This document shows, piece after piece, positions 57,901 to 62,239 of a stretch of DNA of 64,000 bases. Source of the stretch: Megascapheus bottae (taxonomy: Eukaryota; Chordata; Mammalia; Rodentia; Geomyidae). Below the pieces are notes generated by a model. That model worked only from the letters and a program-made list of their open reading frames with translations. It searched no databases and had not been told where the DNA came from. The stretch is taken from NCBI GenBank assembly GCA_024803745.1, contig JANJXV010000024.1:13542427-13606426 (forward strand). Reading direction: 5' to 3'. The number at the start of each line of letters is the position of its first letter. The first letter of the stretch is position 1. The translations under genes were made by a program, and so were the position numbers.

Positions 57901-59060
57901 ACAGAACCAAAAAGAAAAAGCATTATTTCCAACCATACCTCCTGTAAGACAGCGCTCTTCTCCAGATGCTGAAAAGGATTGGAACCACTACCTAAAGTAC
58001 AAACAAAAGATCATCCTTAGGGACTGTCCTGCAGAGACTGATTTTCTAGAGAAGGGTATAACTGAATGCTTGAGAAAACTCACCTAAGTGAGGTGCTCAT
58101 TTGGTGGTGACAGCGCTAATCATTACTAACATGCATACAAAAGGAAGGAAACCTTTTGATCCTGGTGAGGAGTTCTGTAATCGCCAATGCTGTTTGGCAG
58201 ACATAGTTCCCCAAAGGAGTGTCTTTATTCTGATCTTTTCTTTTATGAATGTTACAAATACATCATGTTCACATATGTCATACCTAATTTTCAGATGTGT
58301 CATTTTTCACAGTAACCAAAGTAAGCTTCTGATAGGGCTTTTTTTTTTTTTAATTTCCCTCAAAGCAAGACCCACACGTTTCTCACACTGAGAGCTCCAC
58401 GTGAGACCAGCTGAAACGGAGCTTTCTTTCTCTCTCTCTTTCTTTTTTAAAATGGACGTACATCTTTTTGAACCGGCTTGGCATCTTCCCCCTTTGGACC
58501 ACAGATGGGTATCGAGATGCAAAGTCATTTTTCTGGAAGGAAGCCTGAGCAGCACTCAACGAGCTGGGGTCTCAGGAGAACCAACAAGAACCAAAGGGCC
58601 CGCCCGCCGGAGGACGAGGGCACACACGCAACACTCGGTCGGTCGGACCCCAGGCCGACACCGCGGCGCCGCCGCCCGGGCCTCGCCTCTGCGGCCCCGC
58701 CCCTCCGCCCCCACGCCGACACGTGCGCGGCGCTCGGCCGTCCACGGCGGGGGGGGGGGGGTCCTCGGGGAGGGGGCGCGGAGGGCTGGGGAGGGGGCGG
58801 GGCGGCCGAGGCGGCGCCCTCGGCCCGAGGGGAGGCCCCGAGCTGGGGGAGGGGCCACCGGCAAAGCCCCGGGCCGCCGCGGACGGCCCCTCACGCGGAG
58901 GCGCCCACGCCCCCAGCCCCGCCATCCCGCAAAAGCCGGTGGCGGCGTGCGAGGGAAGGGGAGGGTTGGGGGGCAGGGAGGTTCCCCGTGGCTGAGGGTG
59001 GGCGTCGGAAGCCCTGCGCGTACCAGACTCCTCGTCCTTCTTGTCGAATTTTTTAATCAT
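456..59060 (-). CDS. COPG2: COPG2, coatomer subunit gamma-2 (19 coding exons, 3' part outside window)
   Basis: Gamma-COP is a large subunit of the heptameric COPI coat, which buds retrograde Golgi-to-ER and intra-Golgi vesicles; gamma binds Arf1 and cargo or p24 tails. Nineteen exons join in frame into 659 codons starting [13 protein letters not shown], the gamma-2 start (gamma-1 begins MLKK). Residues about 20-535 form the adaptin-N HEAT/ARM solenoid, with marker strings such as [38 protein letters not shown] and [20 protein letters not shown]. Residues about 550-610 are the linker and exon 19 enters the appendage domain. The family length is about 871 residues, so about 212 lie off the left edge. 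Every intron is GT-AG, phases agree and no stop or frameshift is seen, so this is a working gene and not a processed copy. Paralogue choice rests on residues such as [13 protein letters not shown] and [13 protein letters not shown], recalled as gamma-2. TSGA13 lies directly upstream on the same strand. Confidence 0.97.
740..972 (-). mobile_element. B1-Geo SINE
   Basis: Reverse copy: Geo part first (CCTGGGGCTTGAACTTGGGG), then the B1-like part ending in TACAGGCATGAGCC. Confidence 0.75.
1203..1340 (+). mobile_element. IDL-Geo SINE, 3' truncated
   Basis: ID-like head GGAGTTTGGCCTAGTGGTAG with B-box GGGTTCAATTCC, then the first part of Geo. Confidence 0.85.
1440..1502 (-). CDS. COPG2: COPG2 exon 18
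   Basis: Residues 592-613, [20 protein letters not shown] then Q. Acceptor CATAG, donor GTATGG, 63 nt, linker region. Pro for Thr and Tyr for Phe differ from the human sequence as I recall it. Confidence 0.93.
1777..2010 (+). mobile_element. B1-Geo SINE
   Basis: Head GGTGGCTCACGCCTATAATC, right half ending GTTCAAGCCCCATGACC, A-rich tail. Confidence 0.85.
2385..2628 (+). mobile_element. B1-Geo SINE
   Basis: Full-length composite with poly-A tail at 2617-2628. Confidence 0.85.
2810..2935 (-). CDS. COPG2: COPG2 exon 17
   Basis: Residues 550-592, [20 protein letters not shown] through MAPVFEQKA. Acceptor TACAG, donor GTAAGA, 126 nt. This is the linker between solenoid and appendage. Confidence 0.95.
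3330..3433 (-). CDS. COPG2: COPG2 exon 16
   Basis: Residues 515-550, [20 protein letters not shown] then [15 protein letters not shown]. Acceptor ACTAG, donor GTCAGT (weaker than the others), 104 nt. It closes the solenoid and enters the linker. Confidence 0.95.
3490..3598 (-). mobile_element. Geo-only SINE insertion with target duplication
   Basis: Reverse Geo right half alone, flanked by AAGATTCCAAT at 3479 and again at 3600. A solitary right half with its own duplication suggests a 5'-truncated insertion. Confidence 0.8.
3680..4020 (+). mobile_element. B1-Geo SINE interrupted by an L1 3' end
   Basis: The SINE is split at 3871: its right half resumes at 3981 after an inserted L1 tail. Confidence 0.85.
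3872..3980 (+). mobile_element. Truncated young L1 3' end
   Basis: About 109 bp including the recurrent string TATGATGTAAAAATCAACGT and an A-rich tail, flanked by AAAAGCTCAGGGACAGT (3855-3871 and 3981-3997). Confidence 0.85.
4712..4930 (-). mobile_element. B1-Geo SINE
   Basis: Reverse copy, diverged; ends TAGCTAGGACTGCAGGTGTG. Confidence 0.7.
4970..5045 (-). CDS. COPG2: COPG2 exon 15
   Basis: Residues 490-515, [20 protein letters not shown] then LVLLQR. Acceptor AATAG, donor GTAAGC, 76 nt. Confidence 0.95.
5127..5325 (+). mobile_element. IDL-Geo SINE with target duplication
   Basis: Full dimer with intact B-box GGGTTCGATTCC and poly-A tail; AAAATTAGCCAA flanks both ends. Confidence 0.9.
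5330..5822 (+). mobile_element. L1 3' end
   Basis: Contains CTGATATGTGGAAGTTAAAT-like post-ORF2 sequence and TAATCCCTCTGCACATCTAT near an A-rich end, typical of rodent L1 3' ends; interrupted by (TA)n. Confidence 0.6.
5483..5528. repeat. (TA)n microsatellite
   Basis: TA repeat with a short CA interruption. Confidence 0.95.
7032..7275 (-). CDS. COPG2: COPG2 exon 14
   Basis: Residues 409-490, the longest exon here (244 nt): [20 protein letters not shown] through [13 protein letters not shown]. Acceptor CCCAG-type (TGCCAG), donor GTAAGT. Residues [13 protein letters not shown] and [13 protein letters not shown] are the gamma-2 versions of this segment. Confidence 0.97.
7540..7635 (-). CDS. COPG2: COPG2 exon 13
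   Basis: Residues 377-408, [20 protein letters not shown] then [12 protein letters not shown]. Acceptor TGCAG, donor GTAGGT, 96 nt. The next intron is the shortest in the window (264 bp) and I see no repeat in it. Confidence 0.96.
7827..7907 (+). mobile_element. Very short L1 3' insertion with target duplication
   Basis: Contains TATGATGTAAAAATCAATGT and an A-rich tail. AAAAGATCAGCAAG occurs at 7813-7826 and 7908-7921. Confidence 0.85.
8889..9030 (+). mobile_element. 3'-end repeat family (ATGAGAAAGGGTATCAATGT type)
   Basis: Shares the G-rich tract, the ATGAGAGGGGGTATCAACGT block and the TGTAACCCCTCTAT ending with six other copies in the window. Confidence 0.7.
9168..9327 (+). mobile_element. 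IDL-Geo SINE, 5' truncated
   Basis: Starts inside the ID head (CAGCATGCACAAAGCCCTGG); Geo part and poly-A present. Confidence 0.8.
9410..9500 (-). mobile_element. B1-like fragment
   Basis: TAGCCCAGGCTGGGCTCAAA and GCCTCATGAGTGCTAGGA match a reverse B1. Confidence 0.6.
9540..10100 (-). mobile_element. Old L1 fragment hosting a SINE
   Basis: GAGTGAGGTGGAATCTAAAT and ATTTGCATATCTTTAGTAAG resemble a reverse L1 ORF2 region. It is split by the IDL-Geo at 9785. Confidence 0.5.
9785..9977 (-). mobile_element. IDL-Geo SINE with target duplication
   Basis: Reverse full dimer flanked by AATGTAGTTTTC on both sides. Confidence 0.9.
10446..10497. repeat. (TA)n(CA)n microsatellite
   Basis: About 20 TA units followed by CA. 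Confidence 0.95.
10652..10803 (+). mobile_element. IDL-Geo SINE
   Basis: ID head GGCTGGGAGTGTGGCCTAGT, Geo 3' part truncated where the next repeat starts. Confidence 0.8.
10804..11005 (+). mobile_element. 3'-end repeat family copy
   Basis: TTACCTGATATATTG start, G-rich tract, ATGAGAAAGGGTAGCAATGT, TGTAACCCTTCTATTAAATA and A-rich end. Confidence 0.75.
11080..11288 (+). mobile_element. B1-Geo SINE
   Basis: Diverged composite, ATCCCTATAATCCTAGCTAC head. Confidence 0.7.
11392..11633 (-). mobile_element. B1-Geo SINE
   Basis: Full-length reverse copy ending GTGTGAGCCACCGCACCCAG. Confidence 0.85.
11930..12110 (+). mobile_element. IDL-Geo SINE
   Basis: ATGGCCTAGTGGTACAGTGC head, B-box GGATTCAAACCC, Geo half. 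Confidence 0.8.
12402..12421. repeat. (CA)n
   Basis: Ten CA units, 45 bp beyond the exon 12 donor in gene sense. Confidence 0.95.
12468..12656 (-). CDS. COPG2: COPG2 exon 12
   Basis: Residues 314-376, [20 protein letters not shown] through [12 protein letters not shown]. Acceptor ACAAG, a non-C -3 base with a long T/C tract 15 nt upstream; donor GTGAGA; 189 nt, phase 0 at both ends. Confidence 0.96.
12790..13110 (+). mobile_element. Older B1/ID composite SINE
   Basis: B1-like part (GAGTTCAAGGCTAGCCCC) then an ID-like part (GAAGTGGTTCAGCAATACAG, CAAGCACAGGACC). Confidence 0.65.
13963..14010. repeat. (ATT)n microsatellite
   Basis: About 15 uninterrupted ATT units, directly next to the tail end of a reverse B1-Geo SINE. 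The strand fits a mutated SINE A-tail (AAT on the minus strand). Confidence 0.95.
14011..14231 (-). mobile_element. B1-Geo SINE
   Basis: Reverse copy; ends GAGTGAGCCACCGTGCCCAG, 127 bp beyond the exon 11 donor in gene sense. Confidence 0.85.
14358..14425 (-). CDS. COPG2: COPG2 exon 11
   Basis: Residues 291-313, [20 protein letters not shown] then LNK. Acceptor TTTAG, donor GTAGGT, 68 nt. Pro in SSPKPALRY favours gamma-2 over gamma-1 (SSPKAALRY). Confidence 0.96.
14549..14605 (+). mobile_element. Geo 3' fragment with poly-A
   Basis: CAGGGACAGCACCCAGGCCC then poly-A: a strongly 5'-truncated SINE in intron 10. Confidence 0.75.
14982..15115 (-). CDS. COPG2: COPG2 exon 10
   Basis: Residues 246-291, [20 protein letters not shown] through [10 protein letters not shown]. 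Acceptor GGCAG, donor GTTAGT, 134 nt. It contains LPKCTAREL, where I recall Asn in place of Lys in human gamma-2. Confidence 0.96.
15551..15815 (+). mobile_element. B1-Geo SINE
   Basis: Full composite with an ATAA-rich tail. Confidence 0.85.
15826..16442 (+). mobile_element. L1 3' end (ORF2 C-terminus and 3' UTR)
   Basis: CTGCACTATTCACAATAGCC and ACAATGGAATTCTACATAGC are the conserved L1 ORF2 C-terminal coding region; the end carries ATATGATGTAAAAATCAACA. Confidence 0.85.
16678..16875 (-). mobile_element. IDL-Geo SINE
   Basis: Reverse full dimer; AGATATGATT repeats on both sides. Confidence 0.85.
16980..17218 (+). mobile_element. IDL-Geo SINE
   Basis: Forward full dimer with C-rich break and poly-A; AACCAGTA flanks it. 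Forms an inverted pair with the copy at 16678. Confidence 0.85.
17600..17898 (+). mobile_element. 3'-end repeat family copy (longest)
   Basis: About 300 bp, from TGTTGTCTCTCATCTCC through the G-rich tract to CATGTAACCCTTTTACTAAT and poly-A. Confidence 0.75.
18305..18478 (+). mobile_element. B1-Geo SINE, 3' truncated
   Basis: ATAATCCTAGCTACTCAGGA head; the Geo half breaks off where the next SINE starts. Confidence 0.75.
18480..18735 (+). mobile_element. B1-Geo SINE
   Basis: Full composite, GGCCAGGCGTGGTGGCTCAA start, AAATAAATAC tail. Confidence 0.85.
19170..19217 (+). mobile_element. Geo 3' fragment
   Basis: GGGGACAGCACCTAGCCTGA then TTCAAGCCCTACAACC. Confidence 0.6.
19345..19435 (-). mobile_element. 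ID-like SINE
   Basis: GGTACTGGGATTTGAACTGG and AGGCACTCTATTACTTGAAC are a reverse ID head. Confidence 0.65.
19728..19920 (-). mobile_element. IDL-Geo SINE
   Basis: Reverse dimer with poly-T start. Confidence 0.85.
20030..20085. repeat. Alternating purine-pyrimidine tract
   Basis: CA/TG/CG alternation with (GT)n. Confidence 0.85.
20086..20470 (-). mobile_element. Old B1/ID composite remnants
   Basis: Two reverse B1-like stretches (CTAGGCTAGCCTAGAACTGC; GGGTTGGCCTTGACTGTGAT) after an ID-like start. Confidence 0.5.
20786..20895 (+). mobile_element. 3'-end repeat family copy
   Basis: GATACCAAGACATGTGAAAG to CATGTAACCCTTTTATTAAT and A-rich end. Confidence 0.75.
21530..21680 (+). mobile_element. 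Older B1/ID composite SINE
   Basis: B1-like stretch, then GATGAAACTAAGTGGCAGAA (ID-like A-box region). Confidence 0.55.
22515..22605 (+). mobile_element. ID-like SINE
   Basis: GGGTGACTCAAGTGGCAAAG and GTTTAAATCCCAGTACCAC. Confidence 0.6.
22612..22795 (+). mobile_element. 3'-end repeat family copy
   Basis: TGAAATAGGACAGGGAATGG, G-rich tract, TGTAACCCTTCTATTAATTA, A-rich end. Confidence 0.75.
23165..23409 (-). mobile_element. B1-Geo SINE with 17-bp target duplication
   Basis: TAAGATCCCACAATTCT at 23148-23164 and 23410-23426 flank a reverse composite inserted in the ancient L1. Confidence 0.92.
24011..24066. repeat. (CA)n microsatellite
   Basis: About 27 CA units with one TA interruption. 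Confidence 0.95.
24067..24440 (+). mobile_element. MaLR-type solo LTR, decayed
   Basis: CAATGTGTTCCCCAAGAGTT and ATGTATTGGAGACTTAATTA resemble the 5' part of MLT1/MST LTRs; no internal genes are seen. Confidence 0.5.
24492..24685 (+). mobile_element. B1-Geo SINE, diverged
   Basis: GATGGCTCATACTTATAATC head; right half incomplete. Confidence 0.65.
24838..25078 (+). mobile_element. B1-Geo SINE
   Basis: Full composite leading into a purine-rich tail. Confidence 0.8.
25078..25153. repeat. GGAAGG purine tract
   Basis: Nearly pure A/G on the plus strand, apparently grown from a SINE tail. Confidence 0.85.
25291..25350. repeat. (TA)n(CA)n microsatellite
   Basis: Five TA units then about 24 CA units. 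Confidence 0.95.
25430..25606 (+). mobile_element. IDL-Geo SINE
   Basis: CCAGGAGTTTGGCCTAGTGG head, Geo half slightly shortened, poly-A. Confidence 0.85.
26000..26072 (-). mobile_element. ID-like SINE
   Basis: TACTAGGGGTTGGAATTCAA and CTCTACTCTTTGAACC, reverse ID head. Confidence 0.6.
26155..26345 (-). mobile_element. 3'-end repeat family copy, reverse
   Basis: Starts TTTTTGTCAAGGTGATGTAC and runs to CTTTCAAATAAACAAATAAA: the only reverse member of the family here. Confidence 0.7.
27540..27665 (+). mobile_element. MaLR-type LTR 3' fragment
   Basis: GATTCTGGTACCATGTTCTT and TAGCCTCCAGAACTAG resemble the 3' part of ancient MaLR LTRs. Confidence 0.4.
27730..28435. other. Unassigned intronic stretch
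   Basis: Intron 9; a weak likeness to reverse L1 near 27740-27840, otherwise nothing recognised. Confidence 0.4.
28441..28650 (-). mobile_element. IDL-Geo SINE with target duplication
   Basis: Reverse full dimer; GGTAAGGCTAGTCTT before and GGTAAGTCTAGTCTT after, one mismatch. Confidence 0.9.
28830..29140 (-). mobile_element. Old ID/B1 composite
   Basis: CAGTACTGAGGTTTGAATTT, CTAGGCAAGCATTCTAACAC, then reverse B1-like sequence. Confidence 0.6.
29197..29430 (+). mobile_element. B1-Geo SINE
   Basis: CAGTGGCTCACACTTGTAAT head, right half, AAATAAATAA tail. Confidence 0.85.
29431..31264. other. Unassigned AT-rich intronic stretch
   Basis: Intron 9 sequence between a B1-Geo SINE and a MaLR LTR. 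It holds a short (TA)n near 30177. No coding or RNA gene seen. Confidence 0.5.
31268..31670 (-). mobile_element. MaLR-type solo LTR
   Basis: TTGTAACAAAATACCTGATG and TAAAGAAAAGAGGTTTATTT followed by an ending ACTCAAACCATATTCAACC: a reverse THE1/MST-like LTR without internal sequence. A few hundred bases past the exon 9 acceptor. Confidence 0.6.
31979..32136 (-). CDS. COPG2: COPG2 exon 9
   Basis: Residues 194-246, beginning [20 protein letters not shown] and ending [11 protein letters not shown]. Acceptor TTTAG, donor GTAAGT, 158 nt, phase 2 end. It is followed by the largest intron in the window (16,863 bp). Confidence 0.96.
32460..32580 (-). mobile_element. B1-like fragment
   Basis: CTATGCTGCCCAGACTGGTC and GCTGGGACTACAAGTATATG. 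Confidence 0.65.
32870..33212 (+). mobile_element. Older B1/ID composite SINE
   Basis: Two B1-like units (ACTCTGTCTCAAG; AAATCCTGCCTCAAAAATAA), then ATGGCTCAAATGGTAGAGCA and poly-A. Confidence 0.65.
33225..33510 (+). mobile_element. Older B1/ID composite SINE
   Basis: B1-like part then TAGCTGAAGTGGTAAAAGAA, AGTTCAAACCCAATACC and poly-A. Confidence 0.6.
33850..34425 (+). mobile_element. L1 3' end
   Basis: CTCTGCACTATTCAATCCAG, ACAATGAATTCTACATAGCC and GTGATGTAAAAATCAATGTT, homologous to the copy at 15826; a (CA)n has grown inside. Confidence 0.85.
33913..33965. repeat. (CA)n microsatellite in L1
   Basis: Replaces the ATATATACACA of the sister L1 copies. Confidence 0.95.
34566..34652 (-). 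CDS. COPG2: COPG2 exon 8
   Basis: Residues 165-193, [20 protein letters not shown] then ASSDNIMVQ. Acceptor TTTAG, donor GTACTG, 87 nt. An L1 3' end occupies 34425-33850 in the following intron, about 140 nt past the donor. Confidence 0.96.
35035..35262 (-). mobile_element. B1-Geo SINE
   Basis: Reverse composite next to a short (GT)n. Confidence 0.75.
35706..35920 (+). mobile_element. IDL-Geo SINE (left arm of inverted pair)
   Basis: Full dimer with intact head and A-rich tail. Confidence 0.9.
35931..36135 (-). mobile_element. IDL-Geo SINE (right arm of inverted pair)
   Basis: Reverse full dimer starting 10 bp after the previous copy; AAATACTT on both sides. Ends 93 bp left of exon 7. Confidence 0.92.
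36228..36320 (-). CDS. COPG2: COPG2 exon 7
   Basis: Residues 134-164, [19 protein letters not shown] then [12 protein letters not shown]. Acceptor TATAG, donor GTAAGT, 93 nt. The next intron contains an inverted pair of IDL-Geo SINEs starting about 90 nt after the donor. Confidence 0.96.
36340..37600. other. Unassigned intron 6 stretch
   Basis: AT-rich sequence between exon 7 and a 3'-end repeat at 37612. No SINE and no exon recognised. Confidence 0.5.
37612..37745 (+). mobile_element. 3'-end repeat family copy with target duplication
   Basis: GGTACCAAGACATGTGAAAG to CATGTAACCCTTTTACTACT and A tail; AAAAAGCTCAGAGCCA flanks both ends. Confidence 0.85.
37900..37975 (-). CDS. COPG2: COPG2 exon 6
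   Basis: Residues 108-133, [20 protein letters not shown] then LCRITD. Acceptor TTTAG, donor GTAAGT, 76 nt. Matches the gamma-COP solenoid closely. Confidence 0.95.
38158..38348 (-). mobile_element. IDL-Geo SINE
   Basis: Reverse full dimer in an AT-rich site. Confidence 0.9.
38526..38718 (-). mobile_element. IDL-Geo SINE
   Basis: Reverse dimer, more diverged than its neighbour. Confidence 0.8.
38876..39050 (+). mobile_element. Older B1/ID composite SINE
   Basis: B1-like GGGTGGGCATGATAAGCATA, then AGAGTTCAAACACCCATACC. Confidence 0.6.
39448..39600 (-). mobile_element. B1-Geo SINE, truncated
   Basis: Right half and start of the B1 part, then an (ATGT)n tract. Confidence 0.75.
39604..39660. 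repeat. (ATGT)n microsatellite
   Basis: ATGT units degrading into ATACAT. Confidence 0.9.
40110..40490 (+). mobile_element. MIR split by a B1-Geo SINE
   Basis: AATCTTCACAATATCCCTAT (left) and TATTTTATAGATGAGAAAAA, AGAGTAACTTGTCTGAAAAG (right) fit the MIR core on both sides of the insertion. Confidence 0.65.
40170..40406 (-). mobile_element. B1-Geo SINE inside MIR
   Basis: Reverse full composite ending TTGAGCCACCGCACCTGGCT. Confidence 0.85.
40500..42900. other. SINE-poor intronic stretch
   Basis: 2.4 kb in intron 5 without a recognisable IDL-Geo or B1-Geo element, in contrast to its surroundings. 42360-42760 vaguely resembles an old mammalian repeat but could not be named. No ORF of interest. 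Confidence 0.5.
40903..40925. repeat. (GT)n
   Basis: Short GT tract followed by GCATGTGCATG. Confidence 0.9.
42902..43115 (+). mobile_element. B1-Geo SINE
   Basis: GGGCCGGGCGCCAGTGGCTC start; a CA tract has grown beyond the end. Confidence 0.85.
43139..43182. repeat. (CA)n microsatellite
   Basis: About 21 CA units. Confidence 0.95.
43225..43435 (+). mobile_element. IDL-Geo SINE
   Basis: GGAGGTTTGGTCTACTGGTA head; internal deletion near the junction; AATAAT tail. Confidence 0.85.
43470..43640 (+). mobile_element. Truncated L1 3' end
   Basis: CTATGACATACAAACCCTCA to ATGATGTAAAAATCAATGAA. Confidence 0.8.
43641..44227. other. Unassigned intron 5 stretch
   Basis: AT-rich, nothing recognised. 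Confidence 0.5.
44228..44605 (-). mobile_element. Old ID/B1 composite
   Basis: GAGGCAAGGGTTCTACTACT then reverse B1-like TTCAGGCTGGCCTTGAATCA. Confidence 0.6.
44937..45016 (-). CDS. COPG2: COPG2 exon 5
   Basis: Residues 82-108, [20 protein letters not shown] then VIIVTS. Acceptor TTTCAG, donor GTATGT, 80 nt. The exon sits between two large introns (9.9 kb before, 7.0 kb after), and an L1 3' end is inserted only 30 nt upstream of its acceptor. Confidence 0.96.
45047..45340 (+). mobile_element. Truncated L1 3' end beside exon 5
   Basis: Homologous to 34110-34410. AAAAGATAACAGGTT (45032-45046) and a near copy AAAAATACCAGGTT (ending 45356) flank it. Lies 30 nt upstream of the exon 5 acceptor in gene sense. 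Confidence 0.87.
45469..45676 (+). mobile_element. B1-Geo SINE
   Basis: Composite with part of the junction deleted; poly-A runs into a microsatellite. Confidence 0.8.
45679..45911. repeat. Compound (TA)n/(TATG)n minisatellite-like tract
   Basis: About 230 bp of alternating TATG, TATA and CATA units. Long open frames of Tyr/Met/Ile/Cys here are artefacts. Confidence 0.95.
45918..46142 (+). mobile_element. B1-Geo SINE
   Basis: GGAACCAGTGGCCCATACTT head, right half diverged. Confidence 0.75.
46345..46415 (+). mobile_element. ID-like SINE fragment
   Basis: GTAGTAGAGCACCTACTCAG and AAGTTCAAACATTAGTACC. Confidence 0.55.
46680..46875 (-). mobile_element. IDL-Geo SINE
   Basis: Reverse full dimer. 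Confidence 0.88.
46908..47330 (+). mobile_element. B1-Geo SINE split by an IDL-Geo
   Basis: B1 part to 47053, then resumed right half at 47251-47330. AGAAGCTGGAAG and AAAGCTGGAAG mark the duplicated target. Confidence 0.8.
47054..47250 (+). mobile_element. IDL-Geo SINE nested in B1-Geo
   Basis: GTTTGGCCTAATGGTACAAT to GGACTGGCC and poly-A. Confidence 0.85.
47327..47436. repeat. Purine-rich (GGGA/GAAA)n tract
   Basis: About 110 bp nearly pure A/G, grown from the SINE tail. Confidence 0.9.
47648..47835 (+). mobile_element. IDL-Geo SINE
   Basis: GGGAGTTTGGCCTAGTGGTA head; part of the head deleted before the B-box. Confidence 0.88.
47970..48032 (+). mobile_element. Geo 3' fragment
   Basis: CAAGGACAGTGCCTCAGGCC to AACTGACAAAACAAAAC. 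Confidence 0.7.
48328..48578 (+). mobile_element. B1-Geo SINE
   Basis: Well-preserved composite; good reference copy for the family. Confidence 0.9.
48589..48790 (+). mobile_element. IDL-Geo SINE
   Basis: GGGCCAGGAGTATAGCCTAG head, full dimer. Confidence 0.88.
48853..49068 (+). mobile_element. IDL-Geo SINE
   Basis: GGGGCCGGGAGTTTGGCCTA head, a short CAAGTGT duplication in the Geo A-box region. Confidence 0.9.
49690..50010 (-). mobile_element. Old ID/B1 composite
   Basis: TTGATAGGCAGGTACTCTGT, then two reverse B1-like units ending TCCTAGGTAGCTAGGATTAT. Confidence 0.6.
50190..50272 (+). mobile_element. ID-like SINE
   Basis: GGAGATGTGACTCAGTGGTA and GAGTTCAAACCCAGTACTGC: clean A and B boxes. 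Confidence 0.7.
50320..50415 (-). mobile_element. B1-like fragment
   Basis: GGGATTATAGGTATGTGCCA, reverse B1. Confidence 0.55.
50562..50755 (-). mobile_element. IDL-Geo SINE with 15-bp target duplication
   Basis: TTGAGGCCTACTCTT at 50547-50561 and 50756-50770. Confidence 0.93.
51178..51362 (-). mobile_element. IDL-Geo SINE with 19-bp target duplication
   Basis: CCCAAGGCTCACCTTCTTT at 51159-51177 and 51363-51381. Part of the ID head is deleted. Confidence 0.93.
51746..51762. repeat. (TA)n
   Basis: Short TA tract. Confidence 0.85.
51818..51900 (-). mobile_element. ID-like SINE
   Basis: GCTGAGGACTGAACTCAAGG and TTCTAGGCAAGGGCTCTTCC. Confidence 0.65.
52128..52316 (-). mobile_element. IDL-Geo SINE
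   Basis: Reverse dimer; CTTTCTCAAGTTCAAGTGCT shows a small change in the Geo half. Confidence 0.85.
52717..52963 (+). mobile_element. B1-Geo SINE
   Basis: GGACGCTGGTGGCTTACACC head; AAATA-rich tail. Confidence 0.85.
52965..53925. other. Unassigned intron 4 stretch
   Basis: No young SINE, no coatomer-like exon; probably ancient unidentifiable sequence. Confidence 0.45.
53929..54089. repeat. Perfect 80-bp tandem duplication
   Basis: 53929-54009 recurs with period 80 at 54009-54089 without a mismatch. The unit is part of a reverse ID-like SINE; the rest of it (CTACCCCTTGAGCC) follows the second copy. Confidence 0.92.
54115..54870. other. Unassigned intron 4 stretch next to exon 4
   Basis: No SINE and no further exon seen between the duplication and exon 4. 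Confidence 0.5.
54876..54947 (-). CDS. COPG2: COPG2 exon 4
   Basis: Residues 58-81, [16 protein letters not shown] then TRLFQSND. Acceptor CTCAG, donor GTAAGT, 72 nt. The codon CTG gives Leu where I recall Thr (GTTEATEAF) in both human gamma-COPs, a possible lineage-specific change in a conserved stretch. Confidence 0.95.
55556..55690 (-). mobile_element. B1-Geo SINE, interrupted
   Basis: Right half and linker (GGTTAATTGAAGATAAGAGT) then a break at the next SINE's T tract. Confidence 0.75.
55690..55835 (-). mobile_element. IDL-Geo SINE, truncated
   Basis: Reverse Geo half and the end of the junction; the ID head is missing. Confidence 0.8.
55947..56155 (-). mobile_element. IDL-Geo SINE
   Basis: Reverse full dimer; AAAACAAAAT/AAACAAAATA flanks. 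Confidence 0.9.
56250..56432 (+). mobile_element. IDL-Geo SINE
   Basis: Forward dimer about 95 bp from the reverse one: a second inverted pair. Confidence 0.85.
56535..56710 (+). mobile_element. MIR
   Basis: ATTACCATAATCCTCATTTA and GTTAAATTACTTACCCAAAA match the conserved MIR core. Confidence 0.7.
57136..57216 (-). CDS. COPG2: COPG2 exon 3
   Basis: Residues 31-57, beginning [18 protein letters not shown]. Acceptor CATAG, donor GTAGGT, 81 nt, phase 0 at both ends. It forms the first helices of the adaptin-N solenoid. Intron 3 (2,188 bp) carries IDL-Geo SINEs and a MIR. Confidence 0.96.
57700..57793 (-). mobile_element. ID-like fragment
   Basis: GCGCTCTACCACCTGAGCTA, reverse A-box region. 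Confidence 0.55.
57939..57991 (-). CDS. COPG2: COPG2 exon 2
   Basis: Residues 13-30, reading [17 protein letters not shown]. Acceptor TTTAG, donor GTATGG, 53 nt, ending in phase 0. Intron 2 (722 bp) holds a minus-strand ID-like fragment near 57700-57793. Confidence 0.95.
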
Positions 59061-59350
59061 CTTGGACGACTTCCCAGCGCCCCAGACCCACCGCAACCGT
59101 CCCAGACGCTGACGGCAGGCGGAAGAGACTGCAGGAAGGCCAGCCTTGTGCTCACGCGCCGGTTGGGCCACCGGGCTGTCACTCGGGGCCAAGGCCCGCC
59201 CTCCCGGGCCGCCGCCGTTGCCCTCGCCCCCTGGGGACGCAGGCACGCCCTCTGCTCCTCCCCTCCTGTGCCGCATGGGGCGGAGCCAGGGCTGCCCCCC
59301 GAGCTCGCCCCGCCCAGGCGCTACTCCCACGCTGTCCTGTCCGGCGGCAA
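58590..59350. promoter_or_regulatory. CpG island / COPG2 promoter
   Basis: This block is dense in G, C and CpG in an otherwise AT-rich window. It covers COPG2 exon 1, its 5' flank and the first part of intron 1. GC-box-like strings (GGGGCGGGGC near 58796, CCCCGCCC near 59307) suggest Sp/KLF binding, and I see no convincing TATA box. It fits a housekeeping promoter for COPG2 on the minus strand, with the start site probably between 59070 and 59250. Whether it also fires on the plus strand cannot be told. It contains a run of G at about 58748-58761. Confidence 0.85.
59024..59060 (-). CDS. COPG2: COPG2 exon 1 (coding part)
   Basis: Encodes residues 1-13, [12 protein letters not shown] plus the first base of a Gly codon (phase 1 end). 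The ATG at 59060-59058 has A at -3, a fair Kozak context. The donor is GTACGC at 59023. The exon lies inside the CpG island. Intron 1 is 1,032 bp, GC-rich over its first 450 bp and AT-rich after. Confidence 0.96.
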
Positions 59351-59378
59351 GCCACGCCCACAGCAGCAACAATCTGGT

Positions 59379-59384
59379 TTTATT
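59379..59384 (-). terminator. TSGA13: AATAAA polyadenylation signal of TSGA13
   Basis: A canonical AATAAA on the minus strand lies 65 nt past the TSGA13 stop. Cleavage would fall near 59360, at the edge of the CpG island serving COPG2. Confidence 0.75.
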
Positions 59385-59449
59385 TAGTTGGTTATCTCCG
59401 GCTAGCCAGTCATCCTCGGAGAGAGTGGCGTGGCTGGGAGGGCTTGTCA

Positions 59450-62238
<2,789 letters not shown>

Positions 62239-62239
62239 C

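Noticed and set aside
58401..59387. Open frames of 328, 292 and 192 codons on both strands of the CpG island
   Set aside because: GC-rich sequence lacks stop codons by chance. They are Pro/Arg/Gly/Ala-rich, overlap each other in several frames, resemble no family, and coincide with COPG2 exon 1 and its promoter.
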